Source of the DNA: DASUFE01 sp036274675
Lineage (GTDB): Bacteria; Pseudomonadota; Gammaproteobacteria; HTCC5015
DNA: 64,000 bases
Reading direction: 5' to 3'
Assembly: GCA_036274675.1 (NCBI GenBank)
Contig: DASUFE010000058.1
Location: 24,394-88,393, forward strand
Shown here: piece after piece, positions 33,359 through 42,735 of the stretch
Numbering within the stretch: position 1 is the first letter of the stretch
Layout: every line of letters starts with the position of its first letter
Translations under genes and position numbers: made by a program
The notes under the pieces: model-generated
The model's database searches: none
What the model was told of the DNA's origin: nothing
What the model saw: only the letters and a program-made list of their open reading frames with translations

Positions 33359-33415
33359 CTCTTACTAAAATACTCTTGCTGCTGCCCGCGCAATCCGCGC
33401 AAGGGAGGGAGTTCC

Positions 33416-34228
33416 ATGCGGACTAAACGTCTAAAGTCGGCCAGCCTGTTGCTGCTGTCCTTGCTGATCATGCAATTCGCGTTTTCCAGCGGCGTCTACA
33501 ACGATCGCCGTTTCGATGTCGACCAGCGCGAGATTTTCATTACCAGCCTCTTCACGGACTATGATGCCGGCGAGCTGTACATACAGCTGCATCCGTCCTA
33601 CAAGGCACTGTCTTATTCCCCGCAAGTGATCCTGGGTGACATCGAGTTGGCAGTGACCACTGTCTACGACACGCTACTGGTGACCGCCCTGCCCCCGAAC
33701 CTGATCAACGGCGAATACCGCCTGTTCGTGGTGATGGGTGACACTTTTGATTATTACGACCTGACATTGAATCCTGAAGGCGGTCAGCCCGGGCCGCCGG
33801 GACCTCCTGGACCTCCGGGTCCCAAGGGTGAGCCCGGCCCCGCCGGCGGCCCCCCCGGCCCCCCTGGACCTGCGGGACCGGCCGGCCCTGCCGGTCCGCA
33901 TGGACCCGCCGGACCGCAAGGACCTGCGGGACCTCAAGGACCCGCCGGCGGCCCCCCCGGTCCTCCGGGGCCACAAGGTCCTCAGGGCAATCCAGGACCC
34001 TCAGGTCCTCAAGGCCCGATCGGTCCTCAAGGACCTCAAGGCGAACCCGGGCCGGCCGGTGGACCGCAAGGTCCCGCGGGACCGCCGGGACCTGAAGGCC
34101 CTCAAGGGAAAACCGGGGCACGCGGACCAGCAGGAGAACCGGGACCACAAGGCCCTCAAGGCGAAACCGGGCCGGCCGGACCGCAGGGACCTGAAGGACC
34201 GCCGGGTAAAGACTGGAAATTCTGGTAA
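33416..34228 (+). CDS. Secreted collagen-like protein
   Basis: Exported protein of 270 residues. Signal peptide (about 1-25), then a beta-rich IPT/TIG-like domain (about 28-120, YSPQVILGDIELAVTTVY), then about 47 Gly-X-Y triplets (from about 123) ending in KDWKFW. The collagen part is Pro- and Gln-rich (GPQ, GPA, GPP), as in bacterial collagens. The triplet phase is broken three times by one extra Gly, each time after GPAG. Product likely forms a triple helix at the surface or outside the cell (known for bacterial collagen-like proteins; inferred here). A strong terminator follows. Confidence 0.88.
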   Translation: MRTKRLKSASLLLLSLLIMQFAFSSGVYNDRRFDVDQREIFITSLFTDYDAGELYIQLHPSYKALSYSPQVILGDIELAVTTVYDTLLVTALPPNLINGEYRLFVVMGDTFDYYDLTLNPEGGQPGPPGPPGPPGPKGEPGPAGGPPGPPGPAGPAGPAGPHGPAGPQGPAGPQGPAGGPPGPPGPQGPQGNPGPSGPQGPIGPQGPQGEPGPAGGPQGPAGPPGPEGPQGKTGARGPAGEPGPQGPQGETGPAGPQGPEGPPGKDWKFW

Positions 34229-34247
34229 GCGGAAGCTACGCTTCCAA

Positions 34248-34278
34248 CAAACCCGGCTCCGGCCGGGTTTGTTTTTTT
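34248..34278 (+). terminator. Rho-independent terminator of the collagen-like gene
   Basis: CAAACCCGGC, loop TCCG, GCCGGGTTTG, then a run of seven T. A perfect 10-bp stem begins 20 bases after the stop codon. Confidence 0.93.
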
Positions 34279-34310
34279 ACATAACCCGATCGAATCGGAA
34301 AATTTCAAAG

Positions 34311-34430
34311 GCTACCGAGCACAGAGAGCACAGAGACATTTTTTAATATTTTTACCTCAGTGTTCTCTATCCCCGCTCCCGATTGGATGCTGCCGATTAC
34401 ATCAATTGCCCGTGTACTCCGTGGTTGGTT
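34311..34430. repeat. Dispersed inverted repeat, copy C (decayed)
   Basis: Left arm GAGCACAGAGAGCACAGAGA (near 34317) pairs with CTCAGTGTTCTCT (near 34363) and with GTGTACTCCGTGGTTGG (near 34411). The arms match copies A, B and D but the right side looks split by about 40 bases, so this copy is rearranged. Confidence 0.65.
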
Positions 34431-34524
34431 TGGTTGGAGGCTATTCCGCGATTGGAGGTAAGGCTGGATTGTAATATTTTCCGATGTAAATCCTGGCATC
34501 GCGGGAAATCCCGCAGCGCGACAC

Positions 34525-34836
34525 TCAATGCTGCGTCGATGTAGAGATGACTGACCCGCGCACGCGCCCGAGCACAGTCAGCACTTCATCCAGGCGGCTG
34601 TTTTCACCACCGCCCATATTCTCTTCGGTTGCCACGTTCAGACGCTCCTCATCCTTTGCCCAGCTTTCGAGCAGGCTTAGTTTCTGTTCCCCGGTGAGTG
34701 TTTGATCGTCGGCAACAGCCTGGGGCCTCTCGTAGAAACGGGAAGGATCTTTCAGCATTTCCTCGAATTTGTTGATCCCCTTAAGCGGCACGGTCACTCC
34801 GATGTAATCCTCACCGTAAGATTTTGCAAGCCCCAT
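34525..34836 (-). CDS. Small conserved protein of unknown function
   Basis: About 103 residues from MGLAKSYGEDYIGVTVPLKG. The C-terminal half, with EQKLSLLESWAKDEERLNVA and TEENMGGGENSRLDEVLTVL, resembles a short protein seen in many proteobacteria without known function. The start is uncertain: the frame is open far upstream (to 35247), which overlaps the divergent GH15 gene, and no clear ribosome-binding site marks the chosen ATG. A start between 34836 and about 35080 is possible. Confidence 0.55.
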   Translation of the reverse strand: MGLAKSYGEDYIGVTVPLKGINKFEEMLKDPSRFYERPQAVADDQTLTGEQKLSLLESWAKDEERLNVATEENMGGGENSRLDEVLTVLGRVRGSVISTSTQH

Positions 34837-35095
34837 GCCATTGCGGAAATTTATGAACAAACGCCTAGATTCGAACTCTACAGTTGAAAGCACGATCTCT
34901 AAAGGAAAACCAATAACAACGGATGTACGTCGCTTGCCCGATACAATCAGCCCATCCACTGCCCTTGTCCCGACGGGCACTGTTCCTGGATATCGTTGCT
35001 GGAGCTGGCGCAAACGCCGGCACAGGTCGTGATCCCGGCCTTTTGCGCGAACTCGCGCGTGAAGATTATCTGAAATTTTTATCGGCTTGATATCG

Positions 35096-36898
35096 ATGCA
35101 GCAAAACAATCTGGAACTCGCCTTGATCGGGAACTGCACGGTCAGCGCGCTCATCAACGAAACGGCGGACGTTGTCTGGATGTGCATCCCCAGATTCGAC
35201 GGTGAACCTATATTCAATTCCCTGCTGCACACTCCGGACTCCGACACGGCGGGACGTTTTTCAATTTTGCTGCACGACTATAAGAGCGCCGAACAGTATT
35301 ACGAGCGCAACACGGCGATCCTGATCACGCGCCTGCATGACAAACGCGGCAACTGTCTCGAAATCGCCGATTTTATGCCGCGCTTCACCTATCTCGGCCG
35401 CCCCTTTCACCCGGCCATGCTGGTACGGCAACTGGTACCCGTCAGGGGCAGGCCGCTGGTCAGCATCAAATTGCATCCCACCTACAACTGGGGAGCCTCG
35501 CCCTGCAAGAAAACCATGGGCAGCAACCACATACGCTACCTGCTGGACAACGACAGCATTCGCCTGACCACCAACATTCCACTGGCCTACATCCAGAACG
35601 AAAGCCGTTTCGTGCTCGACCGCCCCGTCGCTCTGATTCTCGGTCCTGACGAATCCTTGCAGGAGTCGGTCAGCGTCATCAGCCGTAAATTCCGCGAGGA
35701 AACCTCCCATTACTGGGCGGACTGGGTACGCAACCTCAGCATTCCCTACGAATGGCAGGATCCGGTCATCCGCTCCGCCATCACGCTGAAACTGAATGCC
35801 TATGAAGATACTGGCGCGATCGTGGCCGCAATGACCACCTCCATTCCCGAAGCGCCCGATACCGTGCGCAACTGGGACTATCGCTACTGCTGGCTGCGCG
35901 ACGCCTACTTCGTCGTCAACGCGCTGAACCGGCTTGGCAAGACCCAGACCATGGAGGAGTACCTGAACTACATCGTCAACATCGTGGCCAACGCGGGTGA
36001 TACCAAGGAACTGCAGCCCGTCTACTCCATCGACGGGCAGATCCAGCTGACCGAGAGCGAGATCGCTTCGCTGCCGGGATATCGGGGCAGCAAACCGGTG
36101 CGGGTCGGTAACCTGGCCTATGTGCAGCGCCAGAACGATGTCTATGGCTCGATCATACTGGCCTCCGCGCACCTGTTCTTCGACCGGCGGCTGCCCCATC
36201 CCGCCGGTTCAACCGCCGGCCTGTTCCACATGCTGGAACCGCTCGGCGAAAACGCCTATGACAGTTACGACAAGCCGGATGCCGGCCTGTGGGAATTCAG
36301 AAATACATCCCAGGTGCACACCTATTCCAGCATCATGTGCTGGGCCGCCTGCGACCGGCTGGCGCGCATCGCGCAGCAGCTGCAGCTGAGCCCGCAGCGC
36401 GTGGCGTACTGGAGGAAACGCGCCGATACCATGCACGCGGTGATCAGCGAGCGCGCCTGGAACGAGGACTTGCAGAGCTTCGCCGAGAGTTTCGGCGGCC
36501 ATCATCTCGACGCCAGCCTGCTGCTGATCCACGAACTCAACTTCGTGGAAGCCGGCGACCCGCGTTTCGCCAGCACGGTAAGCGCCATCGAGAAACATCT
36601 CAAGCGCGGCAATTTCATCTACCGCTACACCAAGGAAGACGATTTTGGGGAGCCGGCCACGGCGTTCACCGTCTGCACCTTCTGGTATATCAACGCACTG
36701 GTGGCGCTCAAGCGCCGGGACGAGGCGCGCAAACTGTTCGAACAAATGCTGCTGTGCCGCAACCGGCTCGGCCTGATGTCGGAAGATATCGCCGTGGACA
36801 ACAATGAACTATGGGGGAATTTTCCCCAGACCTACAGCATGGTAGGCCTGATCAACTCGGCGATCCGCCTGAGCACCCGCTGGGAAGATGCGTTCTGA
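35096..36898 (+). CDS. Glycoside hydrolase family 15 protein (glucoamylase/trehalase-like)
   Basis: Cytosolic GH15 enzyme of 600 residues. It opens with LELALIGNCTVSALINETAD, typical of the bacterial clade; the (alpha/alpha)6 barrel begins around residue 210 and includes TVRNWDYRYCWLRDAYFVVN, the GH15 signature. The stop overlaps the otsA start (TGATG), so the two are coupled. Bacterial GH15 proteins beside otsA may act as trehalases or on trehalose-linked glucans; which applies here cannot be told. ATG at 35096 is preferred over the TTG at 35087. Confidence 0.9.
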   Translation: MQQNNLELALIGNCTVSALINETADVVWMCIPRFDGEPIFNSLLHTPDSDTAGRFSILLHDYKSAEQYYERNTAILITRLHDKRGNCLEIADFMPRFTYLGRPFHPAMLVRQLVPVRGRPLVSIKLHPTYNWGASPCKKTMGSNHIRYLLDNDSIRLTTNIPLAYIQNESRFVLDRPVALILGPDESLQESVSVISRKFREETSHYWADWVRNLSIPYEWQDPVIRSAITLKLNAYEDTGAIVAAMTTSIPEAPDTVRNWDYRYCWLRDAYFVVNALNRLGKTQTMEEYLNYIVNIVANAGDTKELQPVYSIDGQIQLTESEIASLPGYRGSKPVRVGNLAYVQRQNDVYGSIILASAHLFFDRRLPHPAGSTAGLFHMLEPLGENAYDSYDKPDAGLWEFRNTSQVHTYSSIMCWAACDRLARIAQQLQLSPQRVAYWRKRADTMHAVISERAWNEDLQSFAESFGGHHLDASLLLIHELNFVEAGDPRFASTVSAIEKHLKRGNFIYRYTKEDDFGEPATAFTVCTFWYINALVALKRRDEARKLFEQMLLCRNRLGLMSEDIAVDNNELWGNFPQTYSMVGLINSAIRLSTRWEDAF

Positions 36899-38340
36899 TG
36901 CCGCGGCTGGTCGTAGTGTCGAACCGGGTCTCAGTACCGAGGAGCAGACGCATCGCGTCCGGCGGGCTCGCAGTCGGACTGCTGTCGGCGCTGCGTGAAT
37001 CCGGCGGGGTCTGGTACGGATGGAACGGCAAGATCACCAAGGAAGACTCCCATGGCGGCCCGGAAAGCCTGGCTGACGGCAATATCGAGTTCGTGACCGT
37101 ACCGCTGACGGCTGAAGAATACGGCGGGTACTACCAGGGCTTCGCCAACCGAGTACTCTGGCCGCTGTTTCACCTGCGGCTGAACCTGGTTGAATACCGC
37201 GGCCGCGATTTCGAGATTTACCGCCAGACGAACCAGGCCTTCGCGGAGGATCTGTTAAAACTCGTCTCCGCCGACGATATCCTGTGGATACACGACTATC
37301 ACTGCATTCCGCTGGGGCAGAAACTGCGCAGGATGGGCCTGCACAACCGCATGGGCTTTTTTCTGCATATCCCGTTCCCGGCCTACGACGTGTTCCGCTC
37401 CATCCCCAATCCGCACATCCTGCTGGAGTATTTCCTGCATTACGACCTGATCGGCTTCCAGACCGAACTGGATCGCGACTCCTTCCTCGACACCGTGCGC
37501 CGGATCTTCCCCGGCGCCCGCGTAACCGAGACCTCGATCGACTACCGCGAACGTCACATCCAGACCGGCGCCTTTCCCATCGGCATCGATTATGAAAACG
37601 TGGTCGCAACGGCGACCGAACGCGCCATGCACTCGGTTCACGTCAAACGCCTGCGCAGGAGCCTGGACAATCGGAAATTGATCATCGGCGTCGACCGGCT
37701 CGATTACAGCAAGGGACTGGCGGAACGCTTCCGGGCCTTCCAGCACTTCATGGAATATTCCGAACAATACCGCAACCATGTCGTCTATATGCAGATCGCG
37801 CAGCCTTCGCGCGTCGACGTGCCGGAATACCAGGCCATAACGGACGAAGTGGATTTTCTGGCGGGCAAGATCAACGGCCACTTCGCGCAATACGACCGCG
37901 TTCCCCTGCGTTATCTCAATCGCGGTTTCAGTCATCCCACCATCATGGGATTTCTGGCGATCGCCGATGTCGGCCTGGTGACGCCGCTGCGCGATGGCAT
38001 GAACCTGGTAGCCAAGGAATATGTCGCCGCGCAGGACCCCGAACAACCTGGAGTGCTCATTCTGTCGCGCATGACGGGAGCGGCGGACGAACTCGACGGC
38101 GCGCTGCTGGTGACGCCCTACAACATCGACGGCGTAGCCGCGGCCATCGAGCGCGCACTCGACATGCCGCTGCCGGAACGCAGGGAACGCTGGCAGAGCA
38201 TGATCAAACAGGTGCGTGCGAACGATGTGCACAACTGGGCCGCAAACTTCGTTGAAACTTTGAATGAAGGGGCAGCGCCAAGCCTGTTCGTAGCGAGCGG
38301 CAGGCGTAGCACGCCCGTCGACTCGAAAAGCCTGCGCTGA
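36898..38340 (+). CDS. otsA: Alpha,alpha-trehalose-phosphate synthase OtsA
   Basis: GT20 enzyme making trehalose-6-phosphate from UDP-glucose and glucose-6-phosphate; 480 residues. Signatures: LVVVSNRVSVPRSRRIASGG, WYGWNGKI, WIHDYHCIPLGQKLRR, FFLHIPFPAYDVFRSIPN, GVDRLDYSKGLAERFRAF, and TPLRDGMNLVAKEYVAAQ. All substrate-binding residues known from E. coli OtsA appear present. It promotes osmotic and desiccation protection in relatives. No otsB phosphatase gene is adjacent, though one usually is. Confidence 0.96.
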   Translation: MPRLVVVSNRVSVPRSRRIASGGLAVGLLSALRESGGVWYGWNGKITKEDSHGGPESLADGNIEFVTVPLTAEEYGGYYQGFANRVLWPLFHLRLNLVEYRGRDFEIYRQTNQAFAEDLLKLVSADDILWIHDYHCIPLGQKLRRMGLHNRMGFFLHIPFPAYDVFRSIPNPHILLEYFLHYDLIGFQTELDRDSFLDTVRRIFPGARVTETSIDYRERHIQTGAFPIGIDYENVVATATERAMHSVHVKRLRRSLDNRKLIIGVDRLDYSKGLAERFRAFQHFMEYSEQYRNHVVYMQIAQPSRVDVPEYQAITDEVDFLAGKINGHFAQYDRVPLRYLNRGFSHPTIMGFLAIADVGLVTPLRDGMNLVAKEYVAAQDPEQPGVLILSRMTGAADELDGALLVTPYNIDGVAAAIERALDMPLPERRERWQSMIKQVRANDVHNWAANFVETLNEGAAPSLFVASGRRSTPVDSKSLR

Positions 38341-38353
38341 AAAGCGCCGCCGG

Positions 38354-41300
38354 CTACTTGCTGCGGTAACGCCTGCGGGTTCCGGGGATTCTCGGGAACC
38401 TTCCGGTCTCGCCGAAGATATCGCTGTTGACCGCGACGCGTACCGTGGTCCCGGTGTTCGGCTCATGGCCCATGAAGCGCGCGGCGTCCTCGCTGCTGAG
38501 CGGCCTGGCGATGTAATAGCCCTGGCCGAAATCGCAACCGTAGGATTTCAGCAGCTGGTACTGCTGTTCGGTCTCGATGCCTTCGGCCACCACCATGATG
38601 TTCAGGCTGTGCGCGAGCGAAATGGTGGCGCGGACGATTTCGACCGAACTGCTGCTGCCTTCGCCGGGCTGGGTGATGCCGTTGACGAACTTGCGGTCGA
38701 TCTTCAGCACCTGCACCGGCAACTGGTCCAGATAGCTGAGCGAGGAATAACCGGTGCCGAAATCGTCGATCGCCAGCTCGATCTGCCGCAGACGCAACTC
38801 GTCCAGCAGCAGGTTCATCGACTCGCTGTTCTCCATCAGGGTGCTTTCCGTCAGTTCGAGTTTCAGCAGCCGGCTGTCGATGCCGGTTTCCTTGAGTATC
38901 TGGTCGATCTCCGCCAGGAAGTAGGGTTGATTCAATTCGAGCGAAGACAGATTCACAGCAAGGGTTGGCGGTTTTTCGAGCCTGTACTCCTTGATCCAGG
39001 CGGCGAGCTGGGTGCAGGCCTGCCGCAACACCCACGCGCCGAGCGTGAAGATCAGGCCCGACTCTTCCGCAATCGGAATGAACTTGTCGGGCGGGATCAG
39101 GCCCTTCTCGGGATGCCGCCAGCGCGCCAGCGCCTCGAAGCCTGTCAGGTGCCCGGTTTTAAGGTCGACAATCGGCTGGTAGACGGGGAACAACTGGTTC
39201 TGCTCGAAGGCCTTGTACAGGTCGGCCTCGAGCCGTGAAACCTCCAGTGTCTGTTCATGCATTTTGGAGTCGAACAGCTGATAGGTGCCGCGTCCGTGCT
39301 CCTTGGCTTTGTACATGGCGATATCGGCGTCGCGCAGGATCTGGCCCGGATAGGAATACTGGCTGCCGCAGAATACCAGGCCGATGCTGACCTTGAAGAA
39401 CAACAGATTCTGCTCAACCTCGAAAGGCTCGCTGAACGCCGCGATAATGCGGTCGCAGGCTTCCACAATCTCGTCCTCAGAACCGGCACCCTCCACCAGC
39501 ACGGTGAATTCGTCGCCGCCGAGGCGCGACACCTTGTACTTTTGCGGCGACAGCGACTGCAGGCGTTTCGCGGCGGCAATCAGCACGAAATCGCCCAACT
39601 GGTGGCCGTGCGTGTCGTTGATCTGCTTGAAACGGTCGCCGTCGATGAACATCAGCGCAAAGCGGTGATCCGGATTGGATCTGGCAAGCGCGATCTGTTC
39701 GTCGAGACGCTCCAGCAGCCACAGGCGGTTGGGTAACCCCGTGAGTGCATCGTGATAGGCGATATGGAAAAGTTTGGCCTCAGCGGCCCGGCGCTCTTCG
39801 ATTTCCGTGGACAGCGCGCGTTCGGCGGCGCGGCGTTCCTCGACCTCGAGCGAGAGCGCCTTCTCCGCGGCGCGTCTCTCCTCGACCTCGAGCGAAAGCG
39901 CTTTCTGGGCGACGCGCCGCTCCTCGATTTCGATCGAGAGCGCCTTTTCGCGCTGACGGATCACGCGCAACCGCCACATCGTGAAGCCATAAACGGCGCA
40001 CAGGCACAGCGCGACACCCAGCAACCGCGCCCACCAGGTCATCCACCAGGGCGGAATGATGACGAGATCCAGCTTCGTACCGTCCTCGTTCCACAAGCCG
40101 TCGTTGTTGGAACCGATCACGTGAAATTGGTAGCGGCCGGGATCGAGATTGGTATAGCGCACGCGCCGGCGGCTGCTGTCGACCTCGGTCCAGCCGTCCT
40201 CCAACCCCTCCAGGCGGTATCGGTAACGGTTCTTGGAGGGCGAGATAAAATCGAGCGCGGCGAATTCAAACGTGATATCGCGCTGCTCGTAAGGGAGCAT
40301 CAGCTTGCCGAGCAGGTTCAACTGCCGCGGCAGGAAAGGCGAACTGCCCGGGAGCACCGGTTTCTGGAAAAGCTCGAGCCCGGTCAGCACGATTTGGGGG
40401 ACGCGCATGTTGCGTGGCAGATTTTCGGGATCGAACAGGACCAGCCCGTTGGGTCCTCCAAAGTACATGATACCGTCGCTTGCGTAGAGATGGCTGAAGC
40501 GGTGAAATTCATTCGCAGGCAGGCCGTCGAACTTATCGAAGGTCTCGAAAGTCTCCGTTGCCGGATCGAAAGACGACAATCCGTTGCGGGTTCCCAGCCA
40601 CAAGTGACCGCGCTTGTCCTGTTCTATGGAAGCGATAAAGGGATCCGCCAATCCGTCGTCCACGGTGTAGTGCCGGATATCACCGGTCTTCGCATCGTAG
40701 CGGAACAGTCCTTCCACGGTCGCCACCCAGAGTATTCCGGAAGCATCCTCGTGCAGCGCATATACTTCGTAGGTCTTCTCTCCCAGAGGTATGCGGGTGA
40801 AATGCCGCGTAACCGGATCGTACTTCTCCAGGCCCTGATAGCCGCCGATCCAGCGCCAGCCGCGGCGGCTCTTCACGATGGCGTTGATCGAGCTGTTGGT
40901 CAGGCCGGAGGGGCCGTTGACCTGGAAGGACTGAAATTCGCCGGTTTCGGGATTCAGGCGCTGTATTCCGAAAATCCATACGCTGAGCCACAACCAGCCA
41001 TCGTCATCTTCCACGATCGCGAAAATATTATTGTTGGCGAGCGTCCGGTTCCGCGGCAGGGTCGGATCGTGCTGATAACGGACAACGTCGCCGGTCCCGG
41101 GATCGAGGCGGTTCAGGCCGCCCGCCCAGGTGCCGGCCCAGATACGGCCGCGCCGGTCCTGCTCCAGCGATATCACGCTGTCGCTGCTCAGACTCCGCGG
41201 ATTCTCCGGGTCATGGAAGTATTTGGCGATTTTCCCCGTTTTCGGATCGTAGCGGTCGAGGCCGCCGCCGTCCGTCGCGATCCAGATGTTGCCGGCGCGG

Positions 41301-42436
41301 TCTTCCAGCAGATCCATCATCATGTCCCACGACAACTGACGCTCGCCGGTTCCCGAACCGATGGCGATGAACTTTTCGAGTTGCTCGCTGATGCGCTGCA
41401 CCCCGAGCGGACCCATGCTGAACCAGAGGGAGCCATGGTCGTCTTCGTAGATCTCGTTCACGGCGGCGGGGCGCAGCGCGGCCGGTTCGGTCGCCGAAGC
41501 GGGAACGTGGATAAAGTCGTCGGTCGTGGGCTCATAAATGTGCGCGCCCTGTTTATCGGTCCCAACCCAGATCCGGTGCTTGCTGTCGATCAGTACGGAA
41601 GTCAGGATATCGGTGCTGAGCGAACGCGGGTTGCCCTTTTGGTGCCGGTAATGACGGAAGCTTCTGGTTTCCGGATTGATCGCGTACAGCCCGGTTCCGC
41701 TCGCCACCCAGATCGTGCCGTCACGGTCCATGGCGAGCATCGACGACGGATTCAACTGGATATGGCCCAGTTCTTCGGGGCTGAACAGGCGCCGGAACTC
41801 CAGGGTTTTGGTATCGAAACGAAACAGCCCGGTCGTCGCCGTCATCCACAGCACGGAAGGGTCGCGGCTATCGTTGATAAGATGACTGATCGTGTCAGGA
41901 ACTTGCTCGGGCCGTGTTCCGGGATTGCCCGATGAATGGTAGATCACTTGCCGCTTGCGTTTATCCAGGCCCATCAACCCGAAGCTTTCGCCGGCCACCC
42001 ATATAATCCCGTCCGGGCCCTCGGCCATGCCCCAGATCAGGTTGTCGCCGGGTATCGGATAATTCTCGAAAGTCTCGGTTCCGGCGTTGAAGGAGCTGAG
42101 GACGCGGCTGCCGACCCAGAGCGTCTGCTCCGAATCGATGAGCAGGGTGTAAATGGAATTCGATCCGATGCTCGCGGGATTGTGGGAGTCATGACTGAAA
42201 ACCGTGTATTCATAACCGTTGTAGCGCCGCAGGCCGTTATCGGTTCCCACCCACAGATAACCCGTGGCGTCGCGGCGAATCGAATTTACCCAATCGCGAC
42301 TGGGGCCGCTGTCCAGATGCACGGAATTGACCTTGAAACGGGCGGGATGGTTGATCTGCGGCGCCCCTGTAACCGACCCCGCCGCGGCCAGCATCACGGC
42401 AATCAGAAAGCATCTGCTCCTGCGGCAAGCATTCAT
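38354..42436 (-). CDS. Ligand-binding beta-propeller sensor with GGDEF and EAL domains
   Basis: Membrane-anchored c-di-GMP signalling protein of 1360 residues: signal peptide (about 1-25), two seven-bladed Reg_prop propellers in the periplasm (about 45-700; blade motifs such as DRAGNIWIATDGGGLDRYDP), a Y_Y_Y domain (about 705-770, FEFAALDFISPSKNRYRYRL), one membrane helix (about 775-800), a repeat-built coiled coil (831-886), GGDEF (about 895-1055, SRLGGDEFTVLVEG) and EAL (about 1070-1320, TGFEALARWRHPEKGLIPPD). Both catalytic motifs are intact, so it could make and break c-di-GMP depending on ligand. It ends 13 bases from the convergent otsA stop. Confidence 0.93.
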   Translation of the reverse strand: MNACRRSRCFLIAVMLAAAGSVTGAPQINHPARFKVNSVHLDSGPSRDWVNSIRRDATGYLWVGTDNGLRRYNGYEYTVFSHDSHNPASIGSNSIYTLLIDSEQTLWVGSRVLSSFNAGTETFENYPIPGDNLIWGMAEGPDGIIWVAGESFGLMGLDKRKRQVIYHSSGNPGTRPEQVPDTISHLINDSRDPSVLWMTATTGLFRFDTKTLEFRRLFSPEELGHIQLNPSSMLAMDRDGTIWVASGTGLYAINPETRSFRHYRHQKGNPRSLSTDILTSVLIDSKHRIWVGTDKQGAHIYEPTTDDFIHVPASATEPAALRPAAVNEIYEDDHGSLWFSMGPLGVQRISEQLEKFIAIGSGTGERQLSWDMMMDLLEDRAGNIWIATDGGGLDRYDPKTGKIAKYFHDPENPRSLSSDSVISLEQDRRGRIWAGTWAGGLNRLDPGTGDVVRYQHDPTLPRNRTLANNNIFAIVEDDDGWLWLSVWIFGIQRLNPETGEFQSFQVNGPSGLTNSSINAIVKSRRGWRWIGGYQGLEKYDPVTRHFTRIPLGEKTYEVYALHEDASGILWVATVEGLFRYDAKTGDIRHYTVDDGLADPFIASIEQDKRGHLWLGTRNGLSSFDPATETFETFDKFDGLPANEFHRFSHLYASDGIMYFGGPNGLVLFDPENLPRNMRVPQIVLTGLELFQKPVLPGSSPFLPRQLNLLGKLMLPYEQRDITFEFAALDFISPSKNRYRYRLEGLEDGWTEVDSSRRRVRYTNLDPGRYQFHVIGSNNDGLWNEDGTKLDLVIIPPWWMTWWARLLGVALCLCAVYGFTMWRLRVIRQREKALSIEIEERRVAQKALSLEVEERRAAEKALSLEVEERRAAERALSTEIEERRAAEAKLFHIAYHDALTGLPNRLWLLERLDEQIALARSNPDHRFALMFIDGDRFKQINDTHGHQLGDFVLIAAAKRLQSLSPQKYKVSRLGGDEFTVLVEGAGSEDEIVEACDRIIAAFSEPFEVEQNLLFFKVSIGLVFCGSQYSYPGQILRDADIAMYKAKEHGRGTYQLFDSKMHEQTLEVSRLEADLYKAFEQNQLFPVYQPIVDLKTGHLTGFEALARWRHPEKGLIPPDKFIPIAEESGLIFTLGAWVLRQACTQLAAWIKEYRLEKPPTLAVNLSSLELNQPYFLAEIDQILKETGIDSRLLKLELTESTLMENSESMNLLLDELRLRQIELAIDDFGTGYSSLSYLDQLPVQVLKIDRKFVNGITQPGEGSSSSVEIVRATISLAHSLNIMVVAEGIETEQQYQLLKSYGCDFGQGYYIARPLSSEDAARFMGHEPNTGTTVRVAVNSDIFGETGRFPRIPGTRRRYRSK
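39776..39943 (-). repeat. Four tandem 42-bp units coding a coiled coil
   Basis: Within the GGDEF/EAL gene, four consecutive 42-base units encode ALSIEIEERRVAQK, ALSLEVEERRAAEK, ALSLEVEERRAAER and ALSTEIEERRAAEA. Each is two heptads, so added or lost units keep the coiled-coil register between membrane helix and GGDEF domain. Confidence 0.93.
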
Positions 42437-42600
42437 GAATGCGCCAGCCCCTAGAATGTTTTTTCTATAGTTAATTCAATATTAGTCGTTATCGGCAAAA
42501 AGTGGGGTTGCTTGATGCAGACTTGCCCGTTTTATACCCGGATGAATTTTTTCGGGCTTTTTCCAGCCCGGGGAATGCACAAACCGGATTTAAATCATAG

Positions 42601-42655
42601 GGAGGGCGGCGCGCCCGCGATGCGAACACGTATATATAAGGTACTGCCGCCCTCC
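42601..42655. repeat. Inverted repeat with perfect 10-bp arms
   Basis: GGAGGGCGGC and GCCGCCCTCC are separated by 35 bases containing GTATATATAAGG. No T-run follows on either strand, so it is not a classical terminator. It lies in the 299-base gap upstream of the GGDEF/EAL gene; I see no coding frame in that gap. Confidence 0.55.
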
Positions 42656-42735
42656 CCCTCAAAGAGGTATTGGGAGGCGCTCCCGCGCATATCTCCGTCA
42701 GGCAACCGGCGGCAAGCAGCCGGGGCGAGCGAGTA

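Noticed and set aside
33783..34228. Regular short repeats that could suggest a CRISPR array
   Set aside because: Period is 9 bases and in frame with Gly-X-Y codons; there are no spacers and no cas genes. It is a collagen-like coding repeat.
34837..35247. Long N-terminal extension of the small protein at 34525
   Set aside because: The extension overlaps the start of the divergent GH15 gene and lacks family similarity; at most a small part of it can be coding.
39752..41935. Open frame of 727 codons on the plus strand
   Set aside because: It lies wholly antisense to the GGDEF/EAL gene, whose domains and motifs are certain. GC-rich codon use makes long antisense frames common, and its translation resembles no family.
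42549..42575. GGGCTTTTTCCAGCCC hairpin as terminator
   Set aside because: The T-run is on the wrong side for plus-strand transcription and gives an A-run on the minus strand.
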